Positions 18,793-28,086 of a DNA stretch of 64,000 bases are shown here, one piece after another. The position numbers and the translations under genes were made by a program. The DNA comes from G963677085 sp963677085. Its GTDB lineage: Bacteria; Planctomycetota; Planctomycetia; Pirellulales; Thermoguttaceae. The stretch is taken from assembly GCA_963677085.2 (NCBI GenBank), contig CAXXFH010000004.1, forward strand, positions 3,782,001 through 3,846,000, written 5' to 3'. The notes beneath the pieces were generated by a model. The model was not told where the DNA came from and made no database searches. It worked only from the letters and a program-made list of their open reading frames with translations. Position 1 is the first letter of the stretch, and each line of letters begins with the position of its first letter.

Positions 18793-18855
18793 GCTACTAT
18801 CCTTTCTCTTTGAGTGCCCCCAAACAAAGACTCACGACACGATAACCCTTGGCCC

Positions 18856-18949
18856 TATTGACGCTTGCATTGCCAATGAACCGAAGGCGACCAACGGGAG
18901 CCTGGATTTCCAGGAATTCGGTTTCCTGGAGCGAATTATTATCAATGCA
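18856..18949 (-). repeat. 94-bp dispersed repeat, copy 1
   Basis: On the minus strand it is nearly identical to 46121-46213. Both share TGCATT.ATAAT, CCTGGAAATCCAGGCTCCCG, TTGGTCGCC, TCATTGGC.ATGCA and TCAATA in the same order and spacing. CCTGGAAATCCAGG is itself a hairpin. It lies between the two PEP-CTERM genes. Confidence 0.85.
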
Positions 18950-18953
18950 AACA

Positions 18954-19802
18954 TCAATAAACAACCACCTTGCTTCGCTTTCGGCGATAGCCGCCAGTAG
19001 CGGCAAGCCCAACCATTATTAGCCCAACACCGAGCAAGCCCGACGTGCCCGGTTCAGGAACGTTCGTCACGCTGAAGTTGTCGACCACGTAATCCGCTCG
19101 ACTCATGTCGGTACGCAACCGAACTGCGCTGATTCCCTTGCCGGAAACCTGTGAATTCTCGAACCACTGCACCATGTCGGCCGTAACCGAATCGTTGTTG
19201 GCGTTGGTAAGCGTCACACTGTAATAGGGGTTCGCCGCGTCGAAATTCCCCGTCACCGTCAGGTGACTTACAGCCAACACGCCCGAACTGACGTCGTCGT
19301 CGGTATCGAGGCTTACCGAATTGGCGAGACCCGAGAGACTGGTCCAGCTACCGTGATAGGCCTGAAGGTCGCCCAGCGTACTGCCACCGTCGCTAGGATC
19401 GTTGACCACACGGAGGTGAACGGCAACCCCGCTCGCGAATAGCAGGGACAAATCGAGCGTACGATCGCTGCCCGCATCTTCCACGGCAAAATCCATGTCG
19501 AATTGCCACCGCGTGCCGGTCGCGCTAGTGAAAACGTTATCCAACCGGCCCACGCTGCCGCTGAGCAAAGCCGAACGTTCTCCGGCGATTTGATTGCCGC
19601 CGGTCAAAGGACTGGCCGGGTTGGAGCTCGACGCCAAGGTCCAGTTCGGAGGTACCGGCCACGAGGTGTCGGGGTTTTGCGTCCATTCGTCTTCGAAATC
19701 GCCGTTGGCGATCAGACTCGCCCCGCAAACGGCTGGAACCAGAAAGATCGTGGCCAGCATCCAAAGCTTGACCATCATTGAAACACGACGACAGGTCACC
19801 AT
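18954..19802 (-). CDS. PEP-CTERM sorting-domain protein 2
   Basis: I chose the ATG at 19802, preceded by GAGGAG, over the longer frame to 19937. The 282-residue protein has a signal peptide (about 8-28) and a jelly-roll-like domain starting ASLIANGDFE, typical of planctomycete surface proteins. The tail is NVPEPGTSGLLGVG, a hydrophobic helix, then GYRRKRSK, a complete PEP-CTERM signal. It is probably exported and anchored or released by an exosortase. It sits upstream of PEP-CTERM protein 1 on the same strand, with a 94-bp repeat between them. Confidence 0.87.
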   Translation of the reverse strand: MVTCRRVSMMVKLWMLATIFLVPAVCGASLIANGDFEDEWTQNPDTSWPVPPNWTLASSSNPASPLTGGNQIAGERSALLSGSVGRLDNVFTSATGTRWQFDMDFAVEDAGSDRTLDLSLLFASGVAVHLRVVNDPSDGGSTLGDLQAYHGSWTSLSGLANSVSLDTDDDVSSGVLAVSHLTVTGNFDAANPYYSVTLTNANNDSVTADMVQWFENSQVSGKGISAVRLRTDMSRADYVVDNFSVTNVPEPGTSGLLGVGLIMVGLAATGGYRRKRSKVVVY

Positions 19803-20159
19803 GAGATCACACTCCTCTTCGAAGAAAGCAACTCGCAAAGAAGGTAACGGAAGCGACAATGCACTTCGCACGACCGCGCGGACAGCGCATTCCTTCACAC
19901 CATTGCTCGCACGAGTCATGTCGCGCCCCAACACCAACGTGATATATCATACTCGACGCCACAGATATATCAAGCGTTTGGCGGGCGTTTTTTGCCAGAT
20001 CTCGCGCCCACCCGAGAAATGCCCCAGGTGGGGGAGGTTGCAGACGCGGACAGAACCCTCGAGGCGTCTTGTTCGCCCGGGGTTTCGCACCACGGAATTG
20101 AATTAGGTAGTCCGTCCCCCGCCCTATTTCAGACTAGCGACGGTGCCACGCTGCGCCCG

Positions 20160-21185
20160 CTACTTGGCCGCAATACCGCCTAGCAGACGTGCCCGCGGCT
20201 CTTCTGGTGCCAACTCGGCCACGTCGGCGTCCTCGTCGGCTGGAGTGTCGACGCTGGCCGCCTCGTCCAACAACTGAGAAACGGCAGCGTAACAGGCCCA
20301 CTCGTGGTTCCTTCCGACGGCGCGGGTGACGTCGAGCACCTCGACTTCACCGCCACAGCAAACGCTGGGGCCGATGTAACCCATGGCCCGTGGTCCACCG
20401 ATGTGGTACATCAGCGGATACCAACGCAACACCGGGTCGGCCTGATTGCGGGTGACGAGCATCCGGTCGACCTGCAAAAGGGCCAAACCGTTGCGACGCC
20501 CGGGCAAGAGCCAGTCGCTGTCCAAGGCCGCCGCCACTAACACGGCACGAAGCGGCCGTTGGCGGGTCACGGGATTATCGAGCCCGCGGCCAGCAACACG
20601 CCCGCCGCCGAGCATGTGCAACGCCCCAGTGATCACGCGTGCTCCGAAGCTGTAGCCCACCAGGTTCACGGGCACGTTGCCATTGAACTGCTGAAGCTGA
20701 TTGGCCAGATAGTAGCCCTGCACATCGCTACGGCAGGCTTTCACACGAACGTCGTCGCGATTCGATTGGCCCACTTGGTCGCTCGGCCACGACCAAATGA
20801 CAAACCGGAACGGGCGTCCCTGGGCGTCTCGCATCAGCCGGCGGTACAGGGGCCAACCGGCACGGATCGCACCGTTGCGGCCGGTTCGATTGCCGTGGAT
20901 AAACAGCGTTACGGGCACGTCGGCACTGGCCGTTTTCGTGAACGAATCGGCATCGGCAAGGGCCCACTCGTTGTTGTCGTCGAGAAGCCAGTAATGGATT
21001 TTCGCCGTTCCCTCATCGACGTTGCCGGAACGGGGCGCACTGCGGGTGCTGATCAACCAGACTTCCCCACCACTGCCGGTTGCCTGGTTTTCGGCGGCCG
21101 TCGCCGGCACGAACCCCAGCCCCAAGGCCAAGAGAAAGAAAACAGGCACCACGCCAAAGGTTGCTCTACAAGACTTGCGATTCAT
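20160..21185 (-). CDS. Exported alpha/beta hydrolase
   Basis: The start at 21185 has a GGGAGAG ribosome site and gives a signal peptide (about 1-31, ending PATAA). The hydrolase core shows an oxyanion strand (VTLFIHGNRTGR) and the nucleophile elbow VGYSFGAR, with Ser as nucleophile. The SSxAP-like opening (WLISTRSAPRSG) and the elbow resemble the DUF900-type alpha/beta hydrolases. The 341-residue protein ends with an acidic tail (TPADEDADVAELAPEEPR). The substrate is unknown, and a role in the periplasm is likely. Confidence 0.8.
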   Translation of the reverse strand: MNRKSCRATFGVVPVFFLLALGLGFVPATAAENQATGSGGEVWLISTRSAPRSGNVDEGTAKIHYWLLDDNNEWALADADSFTKTASADVPVTLFIHGNRTGRNGAIRAGWPLYRRLMRDAQGRPFRFVIWSWPSDQVGQSNRDDVRVKACRSDVQGYYLANQLQQFNGNVPVNLVGYSFGARVITGALHMLGGGRVAGRGLDNPVTRQRPLRAVLVAAALDSDWLLPGRRNGLALLQVDRMLVTRNQADPVLRWYPLMYHIGGPRAMGYIGPSVCCGGEVEVLDVTRAVGRNHEWACYAAVSQLLDEAASVDTPADEDADVAELAPEEPRARLLGGIAAK

Positions 21186-21712
21186 GGCTCTCTCCCAACC
21201 CGATGCGTCGGGCAACACAGTACCAATTGATGCCAAACTCGCTGCCAAAACGTGGCACCGCGATAGCCCCCCTCAGGGCCGGGTTCCGACTGGTCGCCAA
21301 GTTTCCTTCAGCAAGGCAGGCTTCAACAAGAAACGACCAAAGCGCACTGTAGCGATTATAGCGCGAAGACGGCTGGGGGGAAGTAGGTGGATTGTTAGCC
21401 CGACTGGGTATGTTGGGGGTAATTCCCACGGTCGGGCACGGTTGGACATACACGTTTACCCTGCCAAGTGTAGCCCATAATCTACAACCGTGTCGCGTAA
21501 CATCAACGGAAACTGTTTTCCAAAAAAACACAACGTTGCGTTTGCACATCACCAAGCGTGGTGTAGAGTTTCCATGGCGACCGGAAACAAACATTGCTTC
21601 ACGAAATAACGCACCCCGCGTCGGACAACACGAACCGGGGAAAACCCGCGTAGTCGTCTCTTGGCTGGTTCTTTCGCATCGGTTGAAGAAGACGATCCTC
21701 CTGGAGGTAGGA
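21186..21712. other. Divergent intergenic stretch
   Basis: This lies between the leftward hydrolase and the rightward lipoprotein. I see no gene, hairpin or clear promoter. A GGGTTCCGACTGGTCGCC segment near 21280-21297 is a diverged scrap of the GGGAGC...GGTCGCC repeats. Confidence 0.4.
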
Positions 21713-21961
21713 ATGATGAAGAGGCTATTCGTATTAACGACAATCGCTATGCTCACGGTCGGTTCGCTGGGCTGCCAGAATTGTCGCCTGTTCCGCGGCG
21801 CGCGGTTCGATCCTTGCCCGCCGATGGCGACTTGCGTCGATCCTTGTGCACCGACATGCAGTCCCTGCATGCCCTGCACACCCGACACGTCATGCAGCTC
21901 ATGCGTGAATCCGTCCATTACTCCTGGTCCGGCACCTTACACGGTAGCGCCTGTCCAATAG
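21713..21961 (+). CDS. Small cysteine-rich lipoprotein
   Basis: An ideal GGAGG at 21703-21707 fixes the start at MMKRLF. The 82-residue protein has a lipoprotein signal ending in SLGC (lipobox, Cys at 21). The short mature part has about ten Cys residues in CxxC-like pairs (PCAPTCSPCMPCTPDTSC), then a Pro-rich end. Cys-rich lipoproteins are a feature of planctomycete envelopes, where disulfides may cross-link surface proteins. Compare the larger one at 34081. Confidence 0.8.
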   Translation: MMKRLFVLTTIAMLTVGSLGCQNCRLFRGARFDPCPPMATCVDPCAPTCSPCMPCTPDTSCSSCVNPSITPGPAPYTVAPVQ

Positions 21962-22143
21962 TCCGGTTTACCTACCGCCAATCGAACCGGCTAGCGCAAA
22001 AGCACCCGAGGATAACGGGAACAATTTCCCCCTTCCCAGCCTAGCAAGCCCTTCGCACATCGGTCGTGCCATCCTGAACACGGCCGACAGCGAGGGGCTT
22101 GCTTGTGCGCCAAGAGCAAGAAACATGGGGTCGTAAGACATAT

Positions 22144-22230
22144 GGGGTCAACTCTTGACACTTGACACTCGCCATGCCGCATCAACGTTGTTTGTGCTAT
22201 CGCGAGTGTCAAGTGTCAAGAGTTGACCCC
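22144..22230. repeat. 29-bp perfect inverted repeat spanning a stop codon
   Basis: The arms 22144-22172 and 22202-22230 are exactly complementary with a 29-base loop. They begin GGGGTCAACTCTTGACACTT. This resembles the GGGGTCA-type imperfect palindromes associated with REP/RAYT families. The right arm contains the stop codon of the acetyltransferase gene. Confidence 0.85.
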
Positions 22231-23357
22231 GTATTCATGCTATTCACGCGGGATTGCAGCCATCGCCTGGTTCGTAACAGTTGCGAACGGGGTGAAGCGG
22301 GATGGTAATGGCTACACCGTAACAACGGCAAGCATCGCGTCTGCACGGGGCGTTTGATGTCTAGCGATCCCACGCCCATGTCGTAGAGCCAGTCGCCTCG
22401 GGCGAAGCTGTCTTCCACAGAACGCCCGCAGAGGATCATCCCCACACTGTAGCGTTTCCATTGGGGATCGAAGCCGATACGCAAGCCGTAGACGTGCCCT
22501 CGATAACAGTAGTTGTAGGCGAAGGCCACCGGATGCTCGTCGACCGTTAAGAGGTTCAGATCGACAATGCCGGCAGCGGCGGCCATGGCGTGGGCGTCGC
22601 GCAGGAAAGGACGCACAGCCTCGTGCGACAAGGTCGTACCCGTGGACGAAGCCCCTTGCCAACTGCGGCGAGCCAAGTCCTCGCACGCATCGTAAAGATC
22701 CCATCGAGGGTTGCCATCGCCTTGCGCATCACCCCGGGGGCGGTAACGCAGCAGTTCAACCTTTCCGCGTTTCGCGAGCACGCGCTGGCGGCGGCTGTAT
22801 TTCTTGCGCCACGTGCTATCCCGGGTAGCCAGATAGCGGTCCCACCCACCCTGCAACTCGACGACCGCCGTACGATCGATGGTCGTCACATACGCTTGAC
22901 AGCCGGCCGCTTGCATGGCCTGCTGGGTACGGGAAACCACGACATCAGGCATACCGAGCCACCGCGGTTCGAGAACGTCCCAATCGCGAGGTGCTCGTTG
23001 CACGTGAGCGAAAACGGCCGTCAACGCTTGCCCTGGCTCAGGACCAATAGGTCCGTAGAACGATCCCCAGTAGTCCAACGGGTAGGTCAACAGCCGTAGT
23101 ACGCCCACTCGGGTGGTCTCGTTGCGAACGACCATTGGGACAATGCCCTCGATGTCGTCGGCAGATTCGATGCAGTCGCGGCGGGAAACGAGGAACACGC
23201 GAAGTGTTTTGTCGTCGCCGTAGTGTTTCCAGTAGGCCTGAAGCCAGGCGAGCGTTTGGAAAGGCGACGCACCGGCCGTTTGGCGCAGCAACTCATCCCA
23301 CACGGCGCTGTAGTCCGTGAGTTGAGCAATGTCGTTGATTTCGAGCACCTGCACCAC
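22209..23357 (-). CDS. BioF2/CelD-type GNAT acetyltransferase
   Basis: The 382-residue protein has two half-domains of the BioF2-like acetyltransferase family (PF13480, CelD). The first half contains PFQTLAWLQAYWKHYGDD and ends near GPIG. The second has the conserved W.KKYSRRQRVLAKRG segment (about 180-200), then LLTVDEHPVAFAYNYCYRGHVYGLRIGFDP (about 275-305). Such proteins accompany exopolysaccharide and cellulose loci and exosortase clusters. The start is a GTG at 23357 with GGGGA upstream. The last residues (NTGSTLDT) come from the inverted repeat, so the gene's original end was probably replaced. Confidence 0.85.
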   Translation of the reverse strand: MVQVLEINDIAQLTDYSAVWDELLRQTAGASPFQTLAWLQAYWKHYGDDKTLRVFLVSRRDCIESADDIEGIVPMVVRNETTRVGVLRLLTYPLDYWGSFYGPIGPEPGQALTAVFAHVQRAPRDWDVLEPRWLGMPDVVVSRTQQAMQAAGCQAYVTTIDRTAVVELQGGWDRYLATRDSTWRKKYSRRQRVLAKRGKVELLRYRPRGDAQGDGNPRWDLYDACEDLARRSWQGASSTGTTLSHEAVRPFLRDAHAMAAAAGIVDLNLLTVDEHPVAFAYNYCYRGHVYGLRIGFDPQWKRYSVGMILCGRSVEDSFARGDWLYDMGVGSLDIKRPVQTRCLPLLRCSHYHPASPRSQLLRTRRWLQSRVNSMNTGSTLDT

Positions 23358-24127
23358 ATTTATCCCCGGGAATCACTTGGCGCGGAGACCAAACCGGCTA
23401 TTTGATAATAGCTTACGGTCGCGGTCCCCGATCGCATCGCGAGGCCCACGACATTAACACGCCAGGCGAGGCCGTGGCAACTACGTTGCCAGTTCCACAC
23501 TTTCGCGATGCATGGTATAGCGTTTGCGTCGTTACGCGACGTTCGACGCGATACCCCACTGTTCGCCATGTCTTCTGCGATTTCACCCCCCCAATACGAG
23601 CACCGCCCACTAATAATTGGGGTAGTCGTAAATGTTGGATTATTTAGAATAATCATAGCTGTCTCGTCCCCCCTTTGAGCCACATTTTTTCAGTGCAAAA
23701 AGTGCTCTAGGGTGAGACATGTCGGCCGCGTCCGTTGCGCAAGGCACAGACGCGGCCCTTTTTATTGGATTCGCCCTGCGAATTCATTCTTCTCTCTTCT
23801 CTGCGCGTTCTCCTGCGATGCGGCCAACGCCCAAGCGGCTTGGTCAGCTTCTACGCCAAGTTAACAGGGCAGCAAGATGACGTCCCGGTTCGCCTTGTAT
23901 CTTCGCCCGGTTTGTCGCTACACTACGCCCGCCCTGCTTCTCAACTGCTAGTGTTCCGCCAAAGCTCAAGCGACGGGTGCCATGACCAGCTTGCCTGCCT
24001 TTGTTTCAACAGTGCCGGACAAGCTGCCACTGGTACCCGCTGCCAGTTCAGAAATCGACACGGCACTCGGCACCTAACGCACGTTGCGACTTCCATCGCC
24101 GGCCCTTAACTTGGGAGACCATCGACC
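23358..24127. other. 770-bp intergenic stretch with an orphan terminator
   Basis: No protein-like frame was found. Visible items are a 7-bp-arm palindrome GATTATTTAGAATAATC (23638-23654) and a strong plus-strand terminator at 23724-23764. No plus-strand gene lies upstream of that terminator, so a short untranslated RNA is possible. Confidence 0.5.
23724..23764 (+). terminator. Intrinsic terminator without an upstream gene
   Basis: A GGCCGCGTC arm (23724-23732) pairs with GACGCGGCC (23749-23757) across a 16-base loop and is followed by CTTTTTA. No plus-strand coding region lies within 1.7 kb upstream; the nearest is the lipoprotein ending at 21961. Confidence 0.7.
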
Positions 24128-25774
24128 GTGGGTTCTCTTCTGCTTTGCTGTCTCCTCGGAGTCTCCTCGGCGACACCCGACGTGGCGGTGGTGTGCCCGA
24201 GCGAGTTTCGTCAGGCTTTGCAGCCTTGGATTACTTACCGTACGGCCGAAGGACATCGGGTGGAAATCCTGTCGAGCCATGGCACGCCGCAACAGATCCG
24301 CCAACGGATTGTCGCGGCCGCCCAGCCGGGAAGCCTTCGCTTTGTCGTCCTGGTGGGCGACGCGAAGCCCCAAGCTTCGAGCCCCGACACCGAACACGCC
24401 AACGATGTGCCCACCTTTTACGCACCCGCCAAGGTGATCGCACGTTGGGGACCCGACAAGCTGATCGCGACCGACGCGCCGTACGCCGATCTCGACGGCG
24501 ACGGCCAACCGGACCTGGCTCTAGGGCGGTTTCCTGTTGATACGCCCGAGCAGTTGCGCAAGGTCATCCAAAAGACGCTCGTTTACGAGCAGACGCCCGA
24601 CTTCGGCTTGTGGCGGCGACGTGTCAACGTGGTGGCCGGCGTTGGAGGGTTCGGACCGCTGATCGACACGGTCCTCGAATCGGCTACAAAAAATCTGCTC
24701 ACCGAAAAGGTTCCCGCGGCATACCATGTGTCGATGACCCAGGCGAATTGGCGAAGTCCGTATTGCCCACCGCCGTGCGGTTTTCGTGAGGCCACGTTGC
24801 GGCGGCTTAACGAGGGTGCGTGGTTCTGGTGTTATGTAGGCCACGGGCATCCCTGGCGACTCGACCAATTGGCCATGCCCGACGGCCACTACGCCATCTT
24901 CACCGACACCGACACGGCGCAACTGAAGTCTGAGCATGCGGCCCCGATCGCCCTGCTGCTGGCCTGTTACACGGGCGCATTCGATGCGCAGCGCGATTGT
25001 CTGGCCGAACGGATGATGCTCGAGTCGGGCGGTCCGGTGGCGGCCATCGCGGCGTCGCGCGTAACCATGCCCTACGCCATGACCGTGTTGGCTACCTCGC
25101 TAATGGACGAATGCTTTCAAGAGCATCGTCCCACCTTGGGCGAAGCGCTGCTGCACGCCAAACTTAACATGCTCCGTGAGACTGACGCCGACGACAAGCG
25201 TCGCGCCGCGGTCGACACTATCGCCTTGGCGATCAGTCCGGCCAAAAACGAGTTGCCCGAGCAGCGCAAGGAACACGTCCAACTGTTTCACCTATTGGGC
25301 GATCCGTTGTTGCAGATGCGATATCCGAAGCCGGTAACGCTCGATGTTCCCACCACGGCCACCGCGGGCGAACCGCTTCGCGTGCTGGGGGTCTCGCCTA
25401 TGGCTGGCCGTGTGACCATCGAATTGGTGTCGCCGCGCGGCCGACTTTCGTTCGAACCGCCCGCGCGCCGCGAGTATCCTCGCGATGCCGACGCCCGAGC
25501 TGAGATGCAAGATACCTATGATCGAACACTTGCCGATCGGGTGTGCGAGATCTCGGGCAACATTGGCACGGGCCGCTTCTTAACACTGCTGCCCATCCCG
25601 TTCGACTTCCGCGGACCGTGCCACGTTCGGGCATACGTCGAGGGCAAAAACGGTTTTGCGGGCGGGGCCCGCGAACTGTTGGTTAAGAGACCGGCGTTTC
25701 CGTCGCCTAGCGACAATCTTGCCCGCGCCGTTCGCAATCCTCAGGATTCATCAGCATTGGATGATCCGAAATGA
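24128..25774 (+). CDS. Secreted C25 (gingipain-like) cysteine peptidase
   Basis: The 548-residue protein starts at a GTG (24128) with GGGAGA upstream and a short signal peptide (cut near GVSSA-TPD). The caspase-like fold of peptidase family C25 is visible: the repeated-strand N-terminal subdomain with LDGDGQPDLALGRFP (122-136), the catalytic His in CYVGHGH (His239), and the catalytic Cys in LLLACYTGAFD (Cys280). A VQLFHLLGDPLLQMRYP segment follows, as in other C25 proteins, then a beta-rich C-terminal domain. It has no visible sorting signal at the end. The role is presumably degradation of external protein or maturation of surface proteins. Confidence 0.87.
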   Translation: MGSLLLCCLLGVSSATPDVAVVCPSEFRQALQPWITYRTAEGHRVEILSSHGTPQQIRQRIVAAAQPGSLRFVVLVGDAKPQASSPDTEHANDVPTFYAPAKVIARWGPDKLIATDAPYADLDGDGQPDLALGRFPVDTPEQLRKVIQKTLVYEQTPDFGLWRRRVNVVAGVGGFGPLIDTVLESATKNLLTEKVPAAYHVSMTQANWRSPYCPPPCGFREATLRRLNEGAWFWCYVGHGHPWRLDQLAMPDGHYAIFTDTDTAQLKSEHAAPIALLLACYTGAFDAQRDCLAERMMLESGGPVAAIAASRVTMPYAMTVLATSLMDECFQEHRPTLGEALLHAKLNMLRETDADDKRRAAVDTIALAISPAKNELPEQRKEHVQLFHLLGDPLLQMRYPKPVTLDVPTTATAGEPLRVLGVSPMAGRVTIELVSPRGRLSFEPPARREYPRDADARAEMQDTYDRTLADRVCEISGNIGTGRFLTLLPIPFDFRGPCHVRAYVEGKNGFAGGARELLVKRPAFPSPSDNLARAVRNPQDSSALDDPK

Positions 25775-25819
25775 CCGATGGCCAAGTTTCAATGACCAAA
25801 CCGCATTGACGCTTCGTCA

Positions 25820-26266
25820 CTACCGGGTGTCTTCCGGCGATTCCACCGCAGGCGGCACCGAGCGGAGGAATCGGCCACCGCTTTCGTACCAGCCCTGCTT
25901 TGTGAAACGGCACCAACTCAGGTCGATGAGAAAACCCACCCATTGACCGTCGCCAGCCTCCAGCGAGACGACCATTCGACGGTAGGGAAGTGGCCGGGTG
26001 TGATAGAATCCCAGCCCACGTTCGGAAAGGTGCTTTCCGACCACAACGATTGTCTCTCCCTCGGGCGAAGCACCATCGTCGCCCACCGGCGTGAGATGGA
26101 CCAAGTAGGGGAACGGATAACGGGTTTCGCGACGTCGCTCCAGCATGTCATTCTTGGGATACAAAGTCGTCAGTAGTCCCCACACTTGGGTGCGCACGTC
26201 GTCTTCGGTCGCTTCCCCCTGTTGCAGAAGCAGGTCGAGTTGTGGATCGGCAATCATTGGCTGCAT
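25820..26266 (-). CDS. PilZ-domain protein
   Basis: GAGGAG with eight-base spacing selects the ATG at 26266 over a GTG three codons earlier. The 148-residue protein has a PilZ-type motif: RRRETRYPF (about residues 44-52, the RxxxR cyclic di-GMP clamp), then a strand region and KHLSERGLGFYH (about 76-87, the D/NxSxxG element, here LSERG). The sequence suggests binding of cyclic di-GMP, possibly the product of the cyclase at 12.8-14.5 kb, but the second motif is imperfect. Confidence 0.72.
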   Translation of the reverse strand: MQPMIADPQLDLLLQQGEATEDDVRTQVWGLLTTLYPKNDMLERRRETRYPFPYLVHLTPVGDDGASPEGETIVVVGKHLSERGLGFYHTRPLPYRRMVVSLEAGDGQWVGFLIDLSWCRFTKQGWYESGGRFLRSVPPAVESPEDTR

Positions 26267-26820
26267 AGGTGTCACTCCTCAAACTACTACTCAGTGGGAA
26301 CTACTACTCGTGAAAAACCGAATATTTCGTTTCAATCGTTGCATTTACCCAGTGCTCCCCCACCGCCAGCAGGACGCTCGGCAAACCTCCCCACGCTTAA
26401 GCCGCTTGTACATACTAGGGCCGGTTTGGCACGTGGGCGCAAACAGCGATCCGCAAAGTTCTCTTGCGTGATTGCGATGGTTTCTATGCGGAAATCGCTT
26501 TTCGCGGCGCGGAGAAGACTGCCTCTGTGTGGAGCGGCCACCTGAAAGACGGCAACCGATTTGAATCTCCCAGATTCGTGCAAGTCGACTTCTAAACCCA
26601 GACAAGTTTGCCCCTGGCGTGACCAGCGCACAGGCTGACCACAAAAAACCTAGTTCGTATTTGGCGGTCCGTCAAACTGGCGCAAACGTTTCGTGGTCTG
26701 CTCGCGGTGAACCGCCACGTACGGTCGTTGCCATCGTTACAGACCAACACGTTTACGCCGGAGAATCGTTGTCTACTGCCCAGACCGCCACGTCGGGCAT
26801 TTGGCCGAAGGCGGCCGCGA
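26267..26820. other. Intergenic stretch, nothing recognised
   Basis: I find no protein-like frame, hairpin or repeat in this 554-bp gap between the PilZ gene and the TPR gene. Confidence 0.4.
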
Positions 26821-28086
26821 TTAGGAACGGGAACTCAGCTGCAGCAGTTCCGCAGCCCGAGCGTGCTGCCCACTGGCACGAACGTCCTCTGCCCAGCGAC
26901 GATAGACATCGCTTCGGGCTTGCCGAAAATAGGCCCGATCCGGTCGAAGGTCGCCCGCCCGCGTGAGAAGTTCCACTGCCTGCTCGTATTGCCGCTGGGT
27001 ACACAATGCTTCCGTCCACTGGTAATGAACGTGGACGTAGTTCACCAGAAAGGTCTCATACTGCGGGTCGTAGTTCAGCCCGGTTTCCAACAAGGCAACC
27101 GCTTCGGCAAAACGACGGGCCGTGCCCAGGGCAATCGCCCAATTGTTGATCGTCGCCAGCAGGTTCCCCCGGGCGGTGCTGCTGGTGTCGTCGAGACGCA
27201 GGGCCTTGGCGTTCACTACGGCCGCTTCGCGATAATGCTGGGCCGCCAACAAATCGACGCCCCGGTTGTAGTAGATCATGGCCGCCATCTGAATCGGAGA
27301 GACTTCGCGTGCCTTGGCCCGCATTTCAGCCGAGATGCCAACCGCCCGACGTTCGATCATCTCGGCCTGACGGCGTGGATCTTGCAAGAGCCGAAACCAT
27401 GTGGGGCAGGTCGTTTCCACGTCGAGCGGTTGCCCGTCGAGAACCACGCGACTCATCGCGTGGTTGGGCATCTCCAGGCCACAAACCTCTAGTCCGCAAC
27501 CCGCGGCAAGGCAGTTGTACATCACCGACGCGCTCACACAGTTGTAACGTCCCTGGTCGAAGGCCAGACGTAGGTCGGTGCATTGCAGGCCATAGCCGCC
27601 GCTAAGCACGTGCTGGTGCAGAAAGTCGAAAACGATCTCCGCTCGATCGCGCGGTGTGGTCTCTTCTCGTTCCAACGCCTGAAGCTCGTCGACCAGCCGG
27701 GCTAACTGCCGCTCGTAGCGACGGAGATCCTCGGTTCGTCGCACTCCACTGGCAACCAGCGCCGCGTCGAGCAACGAAAACTCATCGAGCCGCCCGTCGG
27801 CCGAGTCGTCGAAAAAGTCTTTTTCCAACGTGCAGAACGTGTCATCGAGGAAAGGAATTTCGCCAGGCGGGCCTTCAACGGCCTCGGGCACGCCGTCGAG
27901 AACGGCCGTTTCAATCGGAGCAACTGGTGGCCGATGCGCGGCAATCCGAATCCCCGGCACCTGGGCAACGGCCATCGCGACACGACCATCTCGGGCGGAA
28001 AGCCCCAGGGCAGTCGAGCCGGCCGTCAGGCTCAGGGCCAAGAAAAACCAGCAGCAGTGCAGTATCGGGCGTGTCGTTCGATCCAT
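26821..28086 (-). CDS. Exported transglutaminase-like/TPR protein
   Basis: The 421-residue protein has a signal peptide (about 1-29). A transglutaminase-like (SirB1-type) domain follows, with a possible Cys-His-Asp/Glu triad: Cys183 in RYNCVSASVMY, His209 in MPNHAMSRV, and Asp222/Glu224 in LDVETT. The second half (about 265-410) contains TPR helices (YYNRGVDLLAAQHYREAAVVNAKALRLD and two or three more). Proteins of this kind are common in planctomycetes. The substrate is not known and activity is not certain. Confidence 0.78.
   Translation of the reverse strand: MDRTTRPILHCCWFFLALSLTAGSTALGLSARDGRVAMAVAQVPGIRIAAHRPPVAPIETAVLDGVPEAVEGPPGEIPFLDDTFCTLEKDFFDDSADGRLDEFSLLDAALVASGVRRTEDLRRYERQLARLVDELQALEREETTPRDRAEIVFDFLHQHVLSGGYGLQCTDLRLAFDQGRYNCVSASVMYNCLAAGCGLEVCGLEMPNHAMSRVVLDGQPLDVETTCPTWFRLLQDPRRQAEMIERRAVGISAEMRAKAREVSPIQMAAMIYYNRGVDLLAAQHYREAAVVNAKALRLDDTSSTARGNLLATINNWAIALGTARRFAEAVALLETGLNYDPQYETFLVNYVHVHYQWTEALCTQRQYEQAVELLTRAGDLRPDRAYFRQARSDVYRRWAEDVRASGQHARAAELLQLSSRS

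Noticed and set aside
23360..23683. 107-residue minus-strand open frame upstream of the acetyltransferase
   Set aside because: The protein has no motif or hydrophobic pattern, and no ribosome site precedes it.
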